A DNA stretch of 64,000 nucleotides from CAZSDP01 sp964605665 (GTDB taxonomy: Bacteria > Planctomycetota > UBA8108 > UBA1146). A program made the position numbers and the translations under genes. The stretch covers positions 10,694 to 74,693 of the forward strand of contig CAZSDP010000023.1 in the NCBI GenBank assembly GCA_964605665.1. Reading direction: 5' to 3'. Below, piece by piece: positions 28,655-38,301 of the stretch; the stretch's first letter is position 1, and each line of letters opens with the position of its first letter. The notes under the pieces were generated by a model. That model saw only the letters and a program-made list of their open reading frames with translations, searched no databases and was not told the origin of the DNA.

Positions 28655-30057
28655 GTCGATCGAAGTTCAGAGGAGCAGAATCCACCCGGGCTCCCGGTCA
28701 ACTGCGGCGCAAGAAACTATCGCGAAGAACGGTCTTGCGCGGATTGGGCACCGCGGTGGCTCTCCCTTGGCTCGAAGCGATGGTTCCCTTCACCCAAATC
28801 AGTGGCGGATTGCGCGCGGCCGAAAGTACACGACCGCAACGATTCGTGTTTCTCTTCTTCCCCAATGGAACCCACCACAAAGACTGGGCCCCAACCAGCT
28901 CGGAGCAGGGGATCGAAATTCCCGAACTCCTCGCACCATTGAAGCGGCACCGAGAAGAAGTCACGTTTTTCCGTGGCCTCTCCCACCGCAATGCGCGCGC
29001 TCTCGGCGACGGTCCCGGAGATCACGCACGATCTGCCGCCTCCTTTCTCACCGGAGCACATCCTCACAAGACCGCGGGAGCAAACATCCGCTGCGGAACC
29101 TCGATCGATCAGGTGCTCGCTCGTGAGATAGGCGGAGCGACTCTCTTCCCCTCTCTGCAACTCGGCTGTGAAGGGGGAAGGCAATCGGGCCAATGTGATT
29201 CTGGATACGCGTGCTCCTACTCGAGCACGATTTCGTGGTCAGACCCACACACCCCGTTAGTCCACGAAATCGAACCTCGCCAACTTCTCGATCGGCTCTT
29301 CTTACGCGGCCCTCAGGCGGAGACCGCTCGCGCTCGAGAAGAACGGCTGAACACTCGAAAGAGCATTCTCGATTATGTTCGCGAGGATGCGAAGCGCCTC
29401 AACCAACGCCTTGGAATCAACGATCGTCGAAAAATGGATGCATACCTCACCGGCATCCGAGAACTCGAGCGACGCATTGAAATGGCGGAACGCGTCAGTG
29501 AGCTCGAAGCGAGAGGGGAGGGGATCGAAGTACCCGATCGCATCCCTCGTGAATATGGAGAGCACGTTCAACTCCAGATGGAACTGCTGATTCTCGCCCT
29601 TCGACTCGATCTCACCCGGGTGGCAACGTTCATGATCGCCAACGAGGGCAGCAATCGATCGTTCCCCAACCTAGACGTGCGTGATGGTCATCACCATCTC
29701 TCCCACCACCGCGGAAATGAAGGCAAGATCGAAGCGATCCGGAAGATCAATCGCTATCAGAGTGAATTACTCGCCCACTTCCTCGATCGGATGCGAGAGA
29801 CCGATGACGAAGGGGAGCCGCTACTCAATTCGAGTCTCGTCCTCTGGGGCTGTGCAATTCGTGATGGCAATCGACACGACCACGACGATCTGCCCATCCT
29901 CCTGGCCGGCCGAGGCGGCGGTGTCGTGGAACCAGGTCGATTGATCGAAACCCCTCATGGGACTCCTCTGTGCGACCTGTATCTTAAAATGCTCCAGTGG
30001 TCAGGAGCCACCGCAACGAACTTCGGTGACTCCCAACAACCGCTTCGATGGGGGTAA
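28651..30057 (+). CDS. DUF1552 family protein, Tat-exported, 468 aa
   Basis: The N-terminus has a twin-arginine signal (SRRTVLRGLGTAVALPWLEAM, about residues 25-45). The body shows DUF1552 hallmarks: FVFLFFPNGTHHKDWAP, GPGDHARSAASFLTGAHP, SIDQVLAREIG and DGHHHLSHHRG. DUF1552 genes regularly sit directly after DUF1592-type cytochrome-like genes in Planctomycetota and Myxococcota, and here the two share an ATGA overlap. Their products are expected to act together outside the cytoplasm. The sequence does not show which substrate is used. Length and ends fit the family. Confidence 0.92.
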   Translation: MSRSKFRGAESTRAPGQLRRKKLSRRTVLRGLGTAVALPWLEAMVPFTQISGGLRAAESTRPQRFVFLFFPNGTHHKDWAPTSSEQGIEIPELLAPLKRHREEVTFFRGLSHRNARALGDGPGDHARSAASFLTGAHPHKTAGANIRCGTSIDQVLAREIGGATLFPSLQLGCEGGRQSGQCDSGYACSYSSTISWSDPHTPLVHEIEPRQLLDRLFLRGPQAETARAREERLNTRKSILDYVREDAKRLNQRLGINDRRKMDAYLTGIRELERRIEMAERVSELEARGEGIEVPDRIPREYGEHVQLQMELLILALRLDLTRVATFMIANEGSNRSFPNLDVRDGHHHLSHHRGNEGKIEAIRKINRYQSELLAHFLDRMRETDDEGEPLLNSSLVLWGCAIRDGNRHDHDDLPILLAGRGGGVVEPGRLIETPHGTPLCDLYLKMLQWSGATATNFGDSQQPLRWG

Positions 30058-30137
30058 CGAGCGAGTTCGCAGCACAATGGCGCTGCACTTACCAGCGAGT
30101 ACTCTGAGCTAGAAAACGGCACTCCCAGATCTTTGCT

Positions 30138-32117
30138 TTAGCCATCACTTGGCTCATCCCCATCCTCGCTATTCTCCGATATCGTCATCTGGGGAACGAA
30201 CAAGACCGTCGTCGTCGCCACCTGCTCAAGCTGTTCATCGGTGAAGGCACTACGGGCGACCATATCTGCAAGTAGCTGTTCTTGTGCGCGACCTGCCATC
30301 AGGATGTCGTCGAGATGAACGAACATCACCATCTCCGATTGCACCGGCTCAAGTACCTCAGACAACGCCTGGGTGTAGTTCCCCCACAAATCTGAGTGTT
30401 GGCCAAATTGCTCCATCTCGGCTCCATAATTTTGCGAAATTCGGGGCAGCAACGTGGCGAACAAGGCATCTCCGTTCGAACCAGGAACCACCGCAACATT
30501 CATCGCGACCATGTTGACGGGAGACAAGGTATCGAGCCGCAATCGATTTTGGATTCGTGGGATTGCCACGATATTCAGCTGAGCCTGGGTGAGATGCTCT
30601 TCGACCTCCAACATCGTGTCCCGCTTCAGACCGAGTTCATCCACGATCTTCGAGATTGCCCAGGTACCCTCGCCGTACTCTGAAGTCAGCAGAGCATAGT
30701 CTTGGTCGTAACGAGCAACGATCACCGCCAACTCGCTTCTTTGACGGTCGGAGAGGGGCACTCCTGACGTCTCCAACATCGCCGCCAGCAAATTGACCAG
30801 TGAGATCGGATGAGTGAACTCTCCGTTGACCGGCATCGGCGCGTTGGTCGGAATCTTCTCCATGATGGTCAAACCAAAACGAACGAGCTTGTCATTCTCC
30901 GCGACGATCCTCCGCTGAGTTGCAGCATTCGGAGTCTCACCTTGTTCGATCTCATCCAGAAGTGGAAGGACCAGGTCATTGATGTTCTGAACCGCTTCTC
31001 CAAGCTCTGTCCAATTGGCATCTCGAATCGCGGCGAGACCACCAAACTCTCCGAAGGCGAGCGCTCCGGTCGAAATCAAATCTTCCTTTGCGTCTTCCTG
31101 TTCCGCTTCGGCGGCTTCATTCGCTTCTTTCAGCTCCTTTAGAGCCAGCGCCAGGTCTCTGCTCTCCTCTTGCAGCTTCGTGGCAGATTCCTGCAGCACT
31201 GCAACGCGTTCTTCTGCTTCATCTCGAGCACTCACCAACTCTCCGTACTCCGACTCTGAAATCGTCCTGGTACCGGGCTCCTGCGGTTCACTCTGGTCGG
31301 TGCTCCGCCCAATTCCATAGCCGATCATGGAGCACAGTGCTCCGATGACGATCGAAGCAACGATGGGTTTTTGCATGAGGAAGATCCCTCCTAGTAGGGC
31401 GTTTGAACCGGTGGCAAGAACTGGAATTCCTGAATTGGCGACATTCGATCCTAAGGTGCTGACCACTTTGGCTTCAGAGGACAATGTGATCGCAGCAGCA
31501 GCGGGGGTTGTCGCACCGACTGCGGACAGGCCGACCCAGGGAGCAAGGATGGCGATCCAAGCAGCCCGGCCCCCTTGCTCGCGGTCGAGCCGCTGCCTCA
31601 CCTTTCCAAGTGCACGATAGAGGCGAGTTCCGACCGTATTGATCGAGACTCCGGTTTGTTTCGCAACCTCCTCAGGGGACCGGTCCTCAAAGTACCTGAG
31701 CAGAACTGTCGTACGAAACGGTTCTTCCAACTCGAGGACCGCGTCCATCATCAACCGTTGCAACTCTGCCCGCTCGATGAGTTCATGCGGAACTTGCTGC
31801 TGATTTTCTGACTGCGCCACTCTCGTCTCTCGTTGCCGCCGTCGCATCGCATCTCGATGGGTCCGAGCGGCGAGATTTCTCACCACGCGACTCAACCAAG
31901 CGGTCAAAGCATGGCGCTCACTCGGCGGACGCTCGAGGGCAGCGACGTATGCCTGCTGAACCAGGTCATCAGCTGTCGCCTCGTCGTCCACGAGGCGACG
32001 TGCGAGTGCCTTCAGCCAACCGGTGTGCGCGAGCAGCTCTTCCGGTTCTATGTTGTTCCGCTGATCCACTCGATCGCCTCCCTCTGACCCCTTAGTTCCC
32101 GCCAACCACTCTTTCAT
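30138..32117 (-). CDS. ECF-type sigma factor fused to membrane anchor, coiled coil and C-terminal sensor-like domain, 659 aa
   Basis: Residues about 25-95 are sigma region 2 (WLKALARRLVDDEATADDLVQQAYVAAL) and about 125-185 are region 4 (LEEPFRTTVLLRYFEDRSPEEVAKQTGVSINTVGTRLYRALGKVRQRL). They are followed by a hydrophobic segment (about 190-210), an Ala/Ser-rich stretch, a second clear membrane span (about 255-275, IVASIVIGALCSMIGYGIG), a coiled coil (about 285-350) and a helical domain of about 300 residues without a family I recognise. Fusing the sensor or anti-sigma-like part to the sigma factor suggests membrane-sequestered regulation. No separate anti-sigma gene lies beside it. ATG 32117 has only a weak ribosome binding site. 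The gene diverges from the GGDEF-EAL gene. Confidence 0.88.
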   Translation of the reverse strand: MKEWLAGTKGSEGGDRVDQRNNIEPEELLAHTGWLKALARRLVDDEATADDLVQQAYVAALERPPSERHALTAWLSRVVRNLAARTHRDAMRRRQRETRVAQSENQQQVPHELIERAELQRLMMDAVLELEEPFRTTVLLRYFEDRSPEEVAKQTGVSINTVGTRLYRALGKVRQRLDREQGGRAAWIAILAPWVGLSAVGATTPAAAAITLSSEAKVVSTLGSNVANSGIPVLATGSNALLGGIFLMQKPIVASIVIGALCSMIGYGIGRSTDQSEPQEPGTRTISESEYGELVSARDEAEERVAVLQESATKLQEESRDLALALKELKEANEAAEAEQEDAKEDLISTGALAFGEFGGLAAIRDANWTELGEAVQNINDLVLPLLDEIEQGETPNAATQRRIVAENDKLVRFGLTIMEKIPTNAPMPVNGEFTHPISLVNLLAAMLETSGVPLSDRQRSELAVIVARYDQDYALLTSEYGEGTWAISKIVDELGLKRDTMLEVEEHLTQAQLNIVAIPRIQNRLRLDTLSPVNMVAMNVAVVPGSNGDALFATLLPRISQNYGAEMEQFGQHSDLWGNYTQALSEVLEPVQSEMVMFVHLDDILMAGRAQEQLLADMVARSAFTDEQLEQVATTTVLFVPQMTISENSEDGDEPSDG

Positions 32118-32279
32118 TCCCAGGAATCGTGAAACTTCGTCAGATTCTCAGTCTCGTCGATGAACCTGCTCGCCTCCAACGACCTTCGCGGCATCCGGAC
32201 TGCTCACTCCCGATTTTCAACGAAGTGCCAATCCCCATAAACCCAAATTCTGAAGTGGTTTAAGTCGGGCTCTCAGGTA

Positions 32280-34880
32280 GTGGCTCAAGACCGAGATCCC
32301 ATCGGACCGATCTCGAAATCTGGGGCTGGAGTGCGCTGGGCCCCCGCCGACGCCCAGAAACTCCGCCCTGCGATCGCTGCAGAGGTGGCCAAAACTGCGG
32401 CAGAGCCGACCAAATCAGCTGAAGTACAGGCGGAATTCGAAGTGAATTCACACCCCCGGTTCAGCCGGGTATCCAGGAGTGGTTCGGTGAGACTCGCGAT
32501 CACTATTCTCTCTATCGCGTTGGTCTTGGGAATCACCTCCGCACATGTCACGCAAGCATTTCTCAGCCACCGAACCTACCGACAAGCGGAGTGGCAACAG
32601 CCAGAGGTGCTGATGCACTTCGCCACCCTCGGAGTGCGCAAATCTCTGGAGAAAGCGGACAGCGATCAGCTTCGAGAGTTTATCTATGCCTGTGGACGCT
32701 ACCCCATCGTCTTGGGAACTCTAGTTCTCGACTCGACTCTCCAGCCGATTCAAAAATCTCCGGAGGGATTTGAGATACCACCAGACCAACTGAGCAAGAT
32801 GGTCCGTGAGGGAACGACGATCACTGAAACCACGATGGGTGCAGCAACTCCGATCCGCAGTATGGATGGTCAGCTTCTCGGTCATGTCTGCATGATGTTT
32901 GACCGCACTGTCGGAGCCTCTCTCTGGCAAGCGAAGATGGTCTCTTCTCTGATCCTCGGCTTGTTGATCAGCTTACCCATTCTCTTGGTCGCGGCTCGGC
33001 AACTCCGCAACATCGCGCGGCGCGACAAAATTCAGTCACAACAGATCGACGCCAAGACTCGCAATCTTCAGCAAGAGATGGGACTGCGGGTACAAACAGC
33101 TGAGTCTCTTCGCGTCAGCCAAGAGCGCTACTCACTCGCAGCACGAGGAGCCAGCGGTGGATTGTGGGATTGGAATCTCCGAACCAACGAACTGTACTAC
33201 TCACCTCGTTGGAAAACGATGCTCGGCTACGAAGAACATGAGATTGAACCGACACTCAACACCTGGCTTGAGCTGATCCACGAAGATGACCGGAGCCGTG
33301 TCGATTACAAATTGCGGGAGCACCTCGCCGGAAAGACTCCACTCTTTGAAGACACCTATCGCATCTCCTCACGATCGGGAGAGTACCGCTGGATGCTCTG
33401 CCGAGGACTTGCAATTCGTGACACCACGCAGACTCCTCTTCGAGTAGCAGGGTCCCAAACGGACGTGACCGAGATGAAGCGCGCGGAAGCTCGCTTGCGC
33501 AGAGAGGCCCTTCATGACCCACTAACGGGCCTCCCCAATCGTAATTTCTTCCAGCAAAGAATCGAACTCGCGATTGAACGCGCCCGGAGAGAAGAGTCGT
33601 ATCGATTTGCCGTCATCTTCATCGATCTGGACCACTTCAAGGTGGTCAACGATTCATTGGGGCACGCGGTCGGAGATCAACTTCTGCGAGAAGTTGCGAG
33701 TCGGCTGCGCCAAACGATCAGGCTCTTTCCTCAGGACACTCATCGATCGCTCGACACCATCGCTCGACTCGGCGGCGACGAATTCGCGATCATTCTCGAT
33801 AACGTCAGTTCGAAATCATACGTCAACAGCGTTTCACACCGTCTCCAAGAGCGGGTTCGCGAACCGTACATGATCGCAGGCAATCGGGTGAACACCTCTG
33901 CTTCGATCGGCATCACTCTGGCTGAGGGAGACGAGAACAACGCGGAAGAACTTCTGCGTGACTCAGACACGGCGATGTATCGCGCGAAGTCGAAGGGGCG
34001 TTCACGGCACGAGTTCTTCGACAAGAGCATGCACTTGAACGCCATGCAACGTCTGCGGATCGAAAACGACATTGTCGTCGCATTAGAAGAGCGACAATTC
34101 GAGTTGTACTATCAGCCAATTCTCGATCTCCAGACGAACCAATTTGCTGGCTTCGAAGCGCTGACTCGCTGGAATCATCCAGAGCGAGGACTGCTCAGCC
34201 CCTGCGAGTTCATCCCCATCGCGGAAGAGACGGGATTGATCGTACCTCTGGGCGAATGGCTTCTCGATCAGGCATGTCGGCAACTGAGAACTTGGACCCC
34301 CTCCCAAATCACCGGATCAGAGAGATTCGTGGGAGTGAACATCTCGACGCGACAATTTGAATTCGGGAATGTCGCGGAGATGACTCACAATGCGCTGAGA
34401 CAAACTGGATTGCCACATGGATTGCTCAAGGTCGAGATCACTGAAAGCGCAATTGTCGAGAATCCAGAGAAGACAGGAGAGATCCTGGAACAACTGCGCG
34501 AGATGGGTGTCCAGATCTGCATCGATGACTTCGGGACCGGCTATTCCTCTCTGAGCTACCTCCACCAATTGCCGATCGACGTGGTGAAGATCGACCGCTC
34601 CTTCGTCGGGGAATTGGAGTGGAATGAACAGAAACTGATGATCGTGCGCGGCATATGTGCACTCGTCCATGGGCTGGGACTCGACGTGGTCGCCGAAGGT
34701 GTCGAGACGCCGGAGCAGTTGGAGATTCTCCGCAGCTTGGGTTGTCGATATGGACAAGGGTTCCTTTTTTCGCGAGCGGTCCCCCCCGACCAAGCGGCGG
34801 CTTTCCTCGATGGGGGGAGCCTTGCCACGCAGCAAGACCGGGCAAAGAACCCCACAAGTGGCGCAAATATTAAAACTTAG
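32280..34880 (+). CDS. Membrane PAS-GGDEF-EAL protein for cyclic-di-GMP turnover, 866 aa
   Basis: A cytoplasmic N-terminus of about 70 residues is followed by membrane span 1 (about 70-92), a periplasmic sensor domain (about 95-218), membrane span 2 (about 220-242), a linker helix, a PAS domain (about 285-405, GLWDWNLRTNELYYSPRWKTM, split here by strand), a GGDEF domain (intact GGDEF near residue 500) and an EAL domain (intact EAL near residue 627, plus DDFGTGYSS and AEGVET). Both catalytic signatures are complete, so the protein could make and break c-di-GMP; many such hybrids are biased to one activity. The start is GTG 32280 with a weak upstream AGG. The divergent neighbour is the ECF-fusion gene. 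Confidence 0.93.
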   Translation: MAQDRDPIGPISKSGAGVRWAPADAQKLRPAIAAEVAKTAAEPTKSAEVQAEFEVNSHPRFSRVSRSGSVRLAITILSIALVLGITSAHVTQAFLSHRTYRQAEWQQPEVLMHFATLGVRKSLEKADSDQLREFIYACGRYPIVLGTLVLDSTLQPIQKSPEGFEIPPDQLSKMVREGTTITETTMGAATPIRSMDGQLLGHVCMMFDRTVGASLWQAKMVSSLILGLLISLPILLVAARQLRNIARRDKIQSQQIDAKTRNLQQEMGLRVQTAESLRVSQERYSLAARGASGGLWDWNLRTNELYYSPRWKTMLGYEEHEIEPTLNTWLELIHEDDRSRVDYKLREHLAGKTPLFEDTYRISSRSGEYRWMLCRGLAIRDTTQTPLRVAGSQTDVTEMKRAEARLRREALHDPLTGLPNRNFFQQRIELAIERARREESYRFAVIFIDLDHFKVVNDSLGHAVGDQLLREVASRLRQTIRLFPQDTHRSLDTIARLGGDEFAIILDNVSSKSYVNSVSHRLQERVREPYMIAGNRVNTSASIGITLAEGDENNAEELLRDSDTAMYRAKSKGRSRHEFFDKSMHLNAMQRLRIENDIVVALEERQFELYYQPILDLQTNQFAGFEALTRWNHPERGLLSPCEFIPIAEETGLIVPLGEWLLDQACRQLRTWTPSQITGSERFVGVNISTRQFEFGNVAEMTHNALRQTGLPHGLLKVEITESAIVENPEKTGEILEQLREMGVQICIDDFGTGYSSLSYLHQLPIDVVKIDRSFVGELEWNEQKLMIVRGICALVHGLGLDVVAEGVETPEQLEILRSLGCRYGQGFLFSRAVPPDQAAAFLDGGSLATQQDRAKNPTSGANIKT

Positions 34881-35304
34881 GCCGACGCCCTCAGTTCTGA
34901 TTTCGACTGTGCTACCCCCGGCGGGGGCGAAATTTCACCCTCCCCAGCGAGAATGTCAAAAAATAGAGCTGTATCGGCCTGCTCCTAGAAAGTACTTTTT
35001 TGGGGTGGAGGTGCGCCTGAGATGGTCTTTGGACCGCGTTGTATAGATTTCGTGCACGTCGAGCCTACGGCTGTTCCACAAATGCCCCGTGAATCGCGCG
35101 ATGGTCGGATAATCCCGACGACCGCAGCGAGGCCCATGGGAGTACAGTCGTTGGCACGTTGGCCGCGCGGAGCGCCGATCGTGGCGATCGCGACTCATTT
35201 TGCGTTCGACTGCCCGCCCTCGATCGTGCCTGCGGAACTTGCAACGGAGACCATTCTCAGGGTCTTTTCTCTGAGGTGAATTCTAAGCGGAGAGTCCCAT
35301 CTCT
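34881..35304. other. Intergenic region after GGDEF-EAL gene
   Basis: No supported gene. A short perfect hairpin CCCCC-GGC-GGGGG at 34915-34927 may help end the upstream transcript but has no U-run. A plus-strand frame at 35022-35279 has no family features and was not called. Confidence 0.4.
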
Positions 35305-36087
35305 ATGAGAATCCCCATCTTCCAAGTGGATGCTTTCACATCCCACCTCTTCGGTGGAAATCCAGCCGCCGTCTGCCCACTCGCCGAACCGCTCCCTGCG
35401 GACTTGATGCAGTCGATTGCACTCGAGAATCAACTCTCGGAAACCGCCTTCCTCGTTCCCAATGATCAAGGGTTCGATCTCCGTTGGTTCACTCCGGTGG
35501 GTGAGATCAATCTCTGTGGTCATGCCACCATCGCATCGGGTCACGTCGTGATGACAGAGTTTGATCGAAGCGCTGAACAGGTGCGCTTTCAAACGATGAG
35601 TGGGCAGCTTTCAGTCAGCCGAAGGGCAAACGGTTATCGCCTCGATCTGCCGTCCTGGCCCGGAGATCCAATTTCGATTCCTGAAGAACTTGTGACCTAT
35701 CTCGGTGCAAGACCGCTCGAACTGCGTAAGACCGATCGTGACTGGTATGCCATTTTCGAAGATGAATCGGTGATTCGAACTCTCAATCCCGACTTCCGAG
35801 GCCTCGCTTCTCTTCCAACGGACGGCATCGGAGTAGGAGCTCCCGGGGACGAAGTCGATATCGTGAGTCGGTACTTCGCTCCCGCCCTCTCCGTCGCCGA
35901 AGATCCCGTGACCGGATCTGCACACTCGACCTGGATCCCCTGGTTTGCAGAGCGAACCGGAAAAGTAGAGTTCGTGTGCCGCCAACTCTCCGCTCGCGGC
36001 GGTGAGCTGCTGGGAACTCTCGAAAATGGTCGTGTCCAACTCGACGGAGCCTGTGTCACGTACCTTTGGGGCGAGATCGAAGTCTAG
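35305..36087 (+). CDS. PhzF-family epimerase/isomerase-like protein, 260 aa
   Basis: The protein starts with the family signature DAFTSHLFGGNPAAVCPL and carries LSETAFL, where the Glu matches the catalytic acid of PhzF, plus RWFTPVGEINLCGHATIASGH and EDPVTGSAHSTW near the C-terminus. PhzF-family members are two-domain isomerases related to diaminopimelate epimerase. Only some act in phenazine synthesis, and no phenazine genes are present here, so the substrate is unknown. Length is slightly short but close to the family norm. GGAGAG lies about ten bases before ATG 35305. The stop faces the end of the sialate esterase gene on the other strand. Confidence 0.9.
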   Translation: MRIPIFQVDAFTSHLFGGNPAAVCPLAEPLPADLMQSIALENQLSETAFLVPNDQGFDLRWFTPVGEINLCGHATIASGHVVMTEFDRSAEQVRFQTMSGQLSVSRRANGYRLDLPSWPGDPISIPEELVTYLGARPLELRKTDRDWYAIFEDESVIRTLNPDFRGLASLPTDGIGVGAPGDEVDIVSRYFAPALSVAEDPVTGSAHSTWIPWFAERTGKVEFVCRQLSARGGELLGTLENGRVQLDGACVTYLWGEIEV

Positions 36088-36100
36088 AGACTGCTACCGA

Positions 36101-38134
36101 CTACTTTGGCAAGTCCCACCGAAATGGTTCTGCGGGGAGCCCCTCGCGATTCACCAGATTTGCCCGCACTGGATTGTCTGAGAAGGCGTATCGAATGTGG
36201 TGGATCGGCAAATCTTCCGGGTGGCGCAAATAGACCGACTGTCCGCGGACCTTCGCCTCTGCCCAGTGATAGACTCCATCTGCGCCAGCCACCCCAAAAC
36301 CGCCTGCGGGTCCCCCATCCCGAGTTCTCAAATCACGGGCATGCTGGAAAAACACCTGCTGACCACCTTCATCGGAGGGCCGCACCAACCCGGTGAAAGT
36401 CGGCCCAGTGTGCTCGAGCCACTTCTCATGAATCCGCGCGAGTACCCAAAGCGCAAGACGTCGACCGACTTCTTGCTTGTTCCGCGGATGGATATCTTCC
36501 GCGTCTCCGATGTCAGTGGTCACAACCAATCCAGTCTCGATCGTTGTCAGGTGAGTGTGCCGTTGGGCATCGCGGAGGTAGGCCCAACCGCCTTGATTCG
36601 GATCGTCGGAGGGAGCCTTGTATGCTGCCAATTGAACAATCCCAAAAGGTAGATTCTCACCCCAGGCCATGCGCCAACTCGTGATCATCAAGGGAAGCAG
36701 CGTTCGATACTCTTCCGGCTCGCCTGCATTCGACTCTCCTTGATACCAAATCGCCCCTCGCACCGCATAAGGGACGAAGGGACGCAACATCGCATCGAAC
36801 ATCACGCCGGGACTCGTCGGGTTTTGGTCGGGGTGCGCTGGTCGAGTCGGCCTTTCTCCTCCAAAGTCTCCGCCAAACTGAAGACCGCGTTGAGAACTCC
36901 ACTCTCCAGCCAAGGAGATCGAGGAAGGACTCGAAGCGGGTATCTTGGATTTCGCCAATTCCAAGCGGAAACTGGCTGGAGATCCCGTCATCCCTCCGGC
37001 ACCACCGGTATCGTAAGCAGCGATGACGATGGCATGTTTCGGTCCGGTCACCAGCGATCCTGGAATCAGGTATTCGCGCGGTGTGTTGTGGCTATGGGTG
37101 GTCTGCCCAACCAGCTCTCCCCCGAAGTACGTTCGATCGGCATCGTCGATCGGACCGAGAAGCAATCGAAGATCTTTCCCTTGCCAGCTTCTCGGAATCT
37201 CGACGACTCTGCGGTACCAGACGACCCCGTCAAACTTCCCCAGTTCTGCGTCTTGATCTCGCCAGAGCCCTGGGACCGACAAGCTCTTCCAGCCGGTGGT
37301 CGAAGCGTCATCCCCAACCCACTGCTCGATCGATTGGGAGTCTGTCGAAAGACGCTGCTCCCACCATCCGTCCATCGTCTTTTCGAATTGAGCGATGGCG
37401 CGCTCATACTGTGAGTTCACCTCGCCTCGATCTCGGCTTTCCCAGGCGGCTCGCTCCTCTTGAAAGCGTGCAACTCTGTCTGAGAACAATGGATGTTTGG
37501 CGAGAACAGATCGATCGGTCCAAGGTTCTGCTCGAGTCCCCCCCCAATTGATCGAAAGCAACCCGATCGGTACATCGAGCTCTTGCTGCAGATGCCGAGC
37601 GAAAAAGGTGCCCACTGCGGTGAAAGAACCCACCGTCTCTGGTGTCGAAACTCGCCAAGTTGCCCCCGTTGAGAAAAGCGGCTCACTGGCAAGTGCATGT
37701 GCCGGAGCAATCTCACGAATGCGAGGATGATCCCCAGCAGCAATCTCCTGCTCGGCATTCATCGAATCAGAGACCGACCACTCCATATTGGACTGTCCCC
37801 CACAGATCCAAACCTCCCCGACCAAAACGTCCTCGATCTCGATCGAGCGGTCTCCTGCGGTGACCGTCAATACCCGGGGCTTCGAACTCGCTTCAAGGGG
37901 GGAGAGATCGACTCGCCATCGGCCAGCTTCGTCGGCGGTACACCGAACGGACTGATCACCAAAGCGAACGCTGACCTCGACGCCGGGGGCCGTGCGCCCC
38001 CAGACTGGAACCGGCTTGTCTCTCTGGAGAACACAGTGATCAGAGAACACCGAGGGGAGCTCGAGTGGAGTATCGATCGGCCCCGAACCGAGCAACGTCA
38101 GCGCGAGAGTCAGTACAAATGCGGTGCTCAACAT
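36101..38134 (-). CDS. Sialate O-acetylesterase-like (SASA family) secreted hydrolase, 677 aa
   Basis: Signal peptide (STAFVLTLALTLLGSG), then LPSVFSDHCVLQRDKPVPVWG, an N-terminal feature of this family. The SGNH catalytic domain has GEVWICGGQSNMEWS (nucleophile Ser in GQSNM) and IWYQGESNAGEPEEY, with the C-terminal acid/base pair in DIGDAEDIHPRNKQEVGRRL. A beta-sandwich, jelly-roll-like insert lies in the middle. The start is moved to ATG 38134 because GGAGGAGC stands directly before it and the signal peptide then begins at residue 1; longer frames exist up to 38257. It should deacetylate sugars, probably polysaccharide-derived, outside the cytoplasm. No carbohydrate gene cluster surrounds it. 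Confidence 0.9.
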   Translation of the reverse strand: MLSTAFVLTLALTLLGSGPIDTPLELPSVFSDHCVLQRDKPVPVWGRTAPGVEVSVRFGDQSVRCTADEAGRWRVDLSPLEASSKPRVLTVTAGDRSIEIEDVLVGEVWICGGQSNMEWSVSDSMNAEQEIAAGDHPRIREIAPAHALASEPLFSTGATWRVSTPETVGSFTAVGTFFARHLQQELDVPIGLLSINWGGTRAEPWTDRSVLAKHPLFSDRVARFQEERAAWESRDRGEVNSQYERAIAQFEKTMDGWWEQRLSTDSQSIEQWVGDDASTTGWKSLSVPGLWRDQDAELGKFDGVVWYRRVVEIPRSWQGKDLRLLLGPIDDADRTYFGGELVGQTTHSHNTPREYLIPGSLVTGPKHAIVIAAYDTGGAGGMTGSPASFRLELAKSKIPASSPSSISLAGEWSSQRGLQFGGDFGGERPTRPAHPDQNPTSPGVMFDAMLRPFVPYAVRGAIWYQGESNAGEPEEYRTLLPLMITSWRMAWGENLPFGIVQLAAYKAPSDDPNQGGWAYLRDAQRHTHLTTIETGLVVTTDIGDAEDIHPRNKQEVGRRLALWVLARIHEKWLEHTGPTFTGLVRPSDEGGQQVFFQHARDLRTRDGGPAGGFGVAGADGVYHWAEAKVRGQSVYLRHPEDLPIHHIRYAFSDNPVRANLVNREGLPAEPFRWDLPK

Positions 38135-38301
38135 GCTCCTCCGTTGATCAACGATTGACGCTTTGGGTCCTTCGTCAAATCTGTCACGAGTGATGATCGT
38201 CTTGCGCATCATGAAGTTCGCTCGCCCATGGTGCCTTCGATCGGGTTGATCAAGCAAGTGCAGATTGGGCGAGCTTCGATCAGAAAGAGCTCAATGAGTG
38301 A

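Noticed and set aside
35022..35279. Short plus-strand frame before the PhzF-family gene
   Set aside because: No features beyond being open; probably leader or spacer.
35305..36087. Phenazine biosynthesis locus
   Set aside because: Only a PhzF-family protein is present; this family is widespread without phenazine production and no other phz gene is near.
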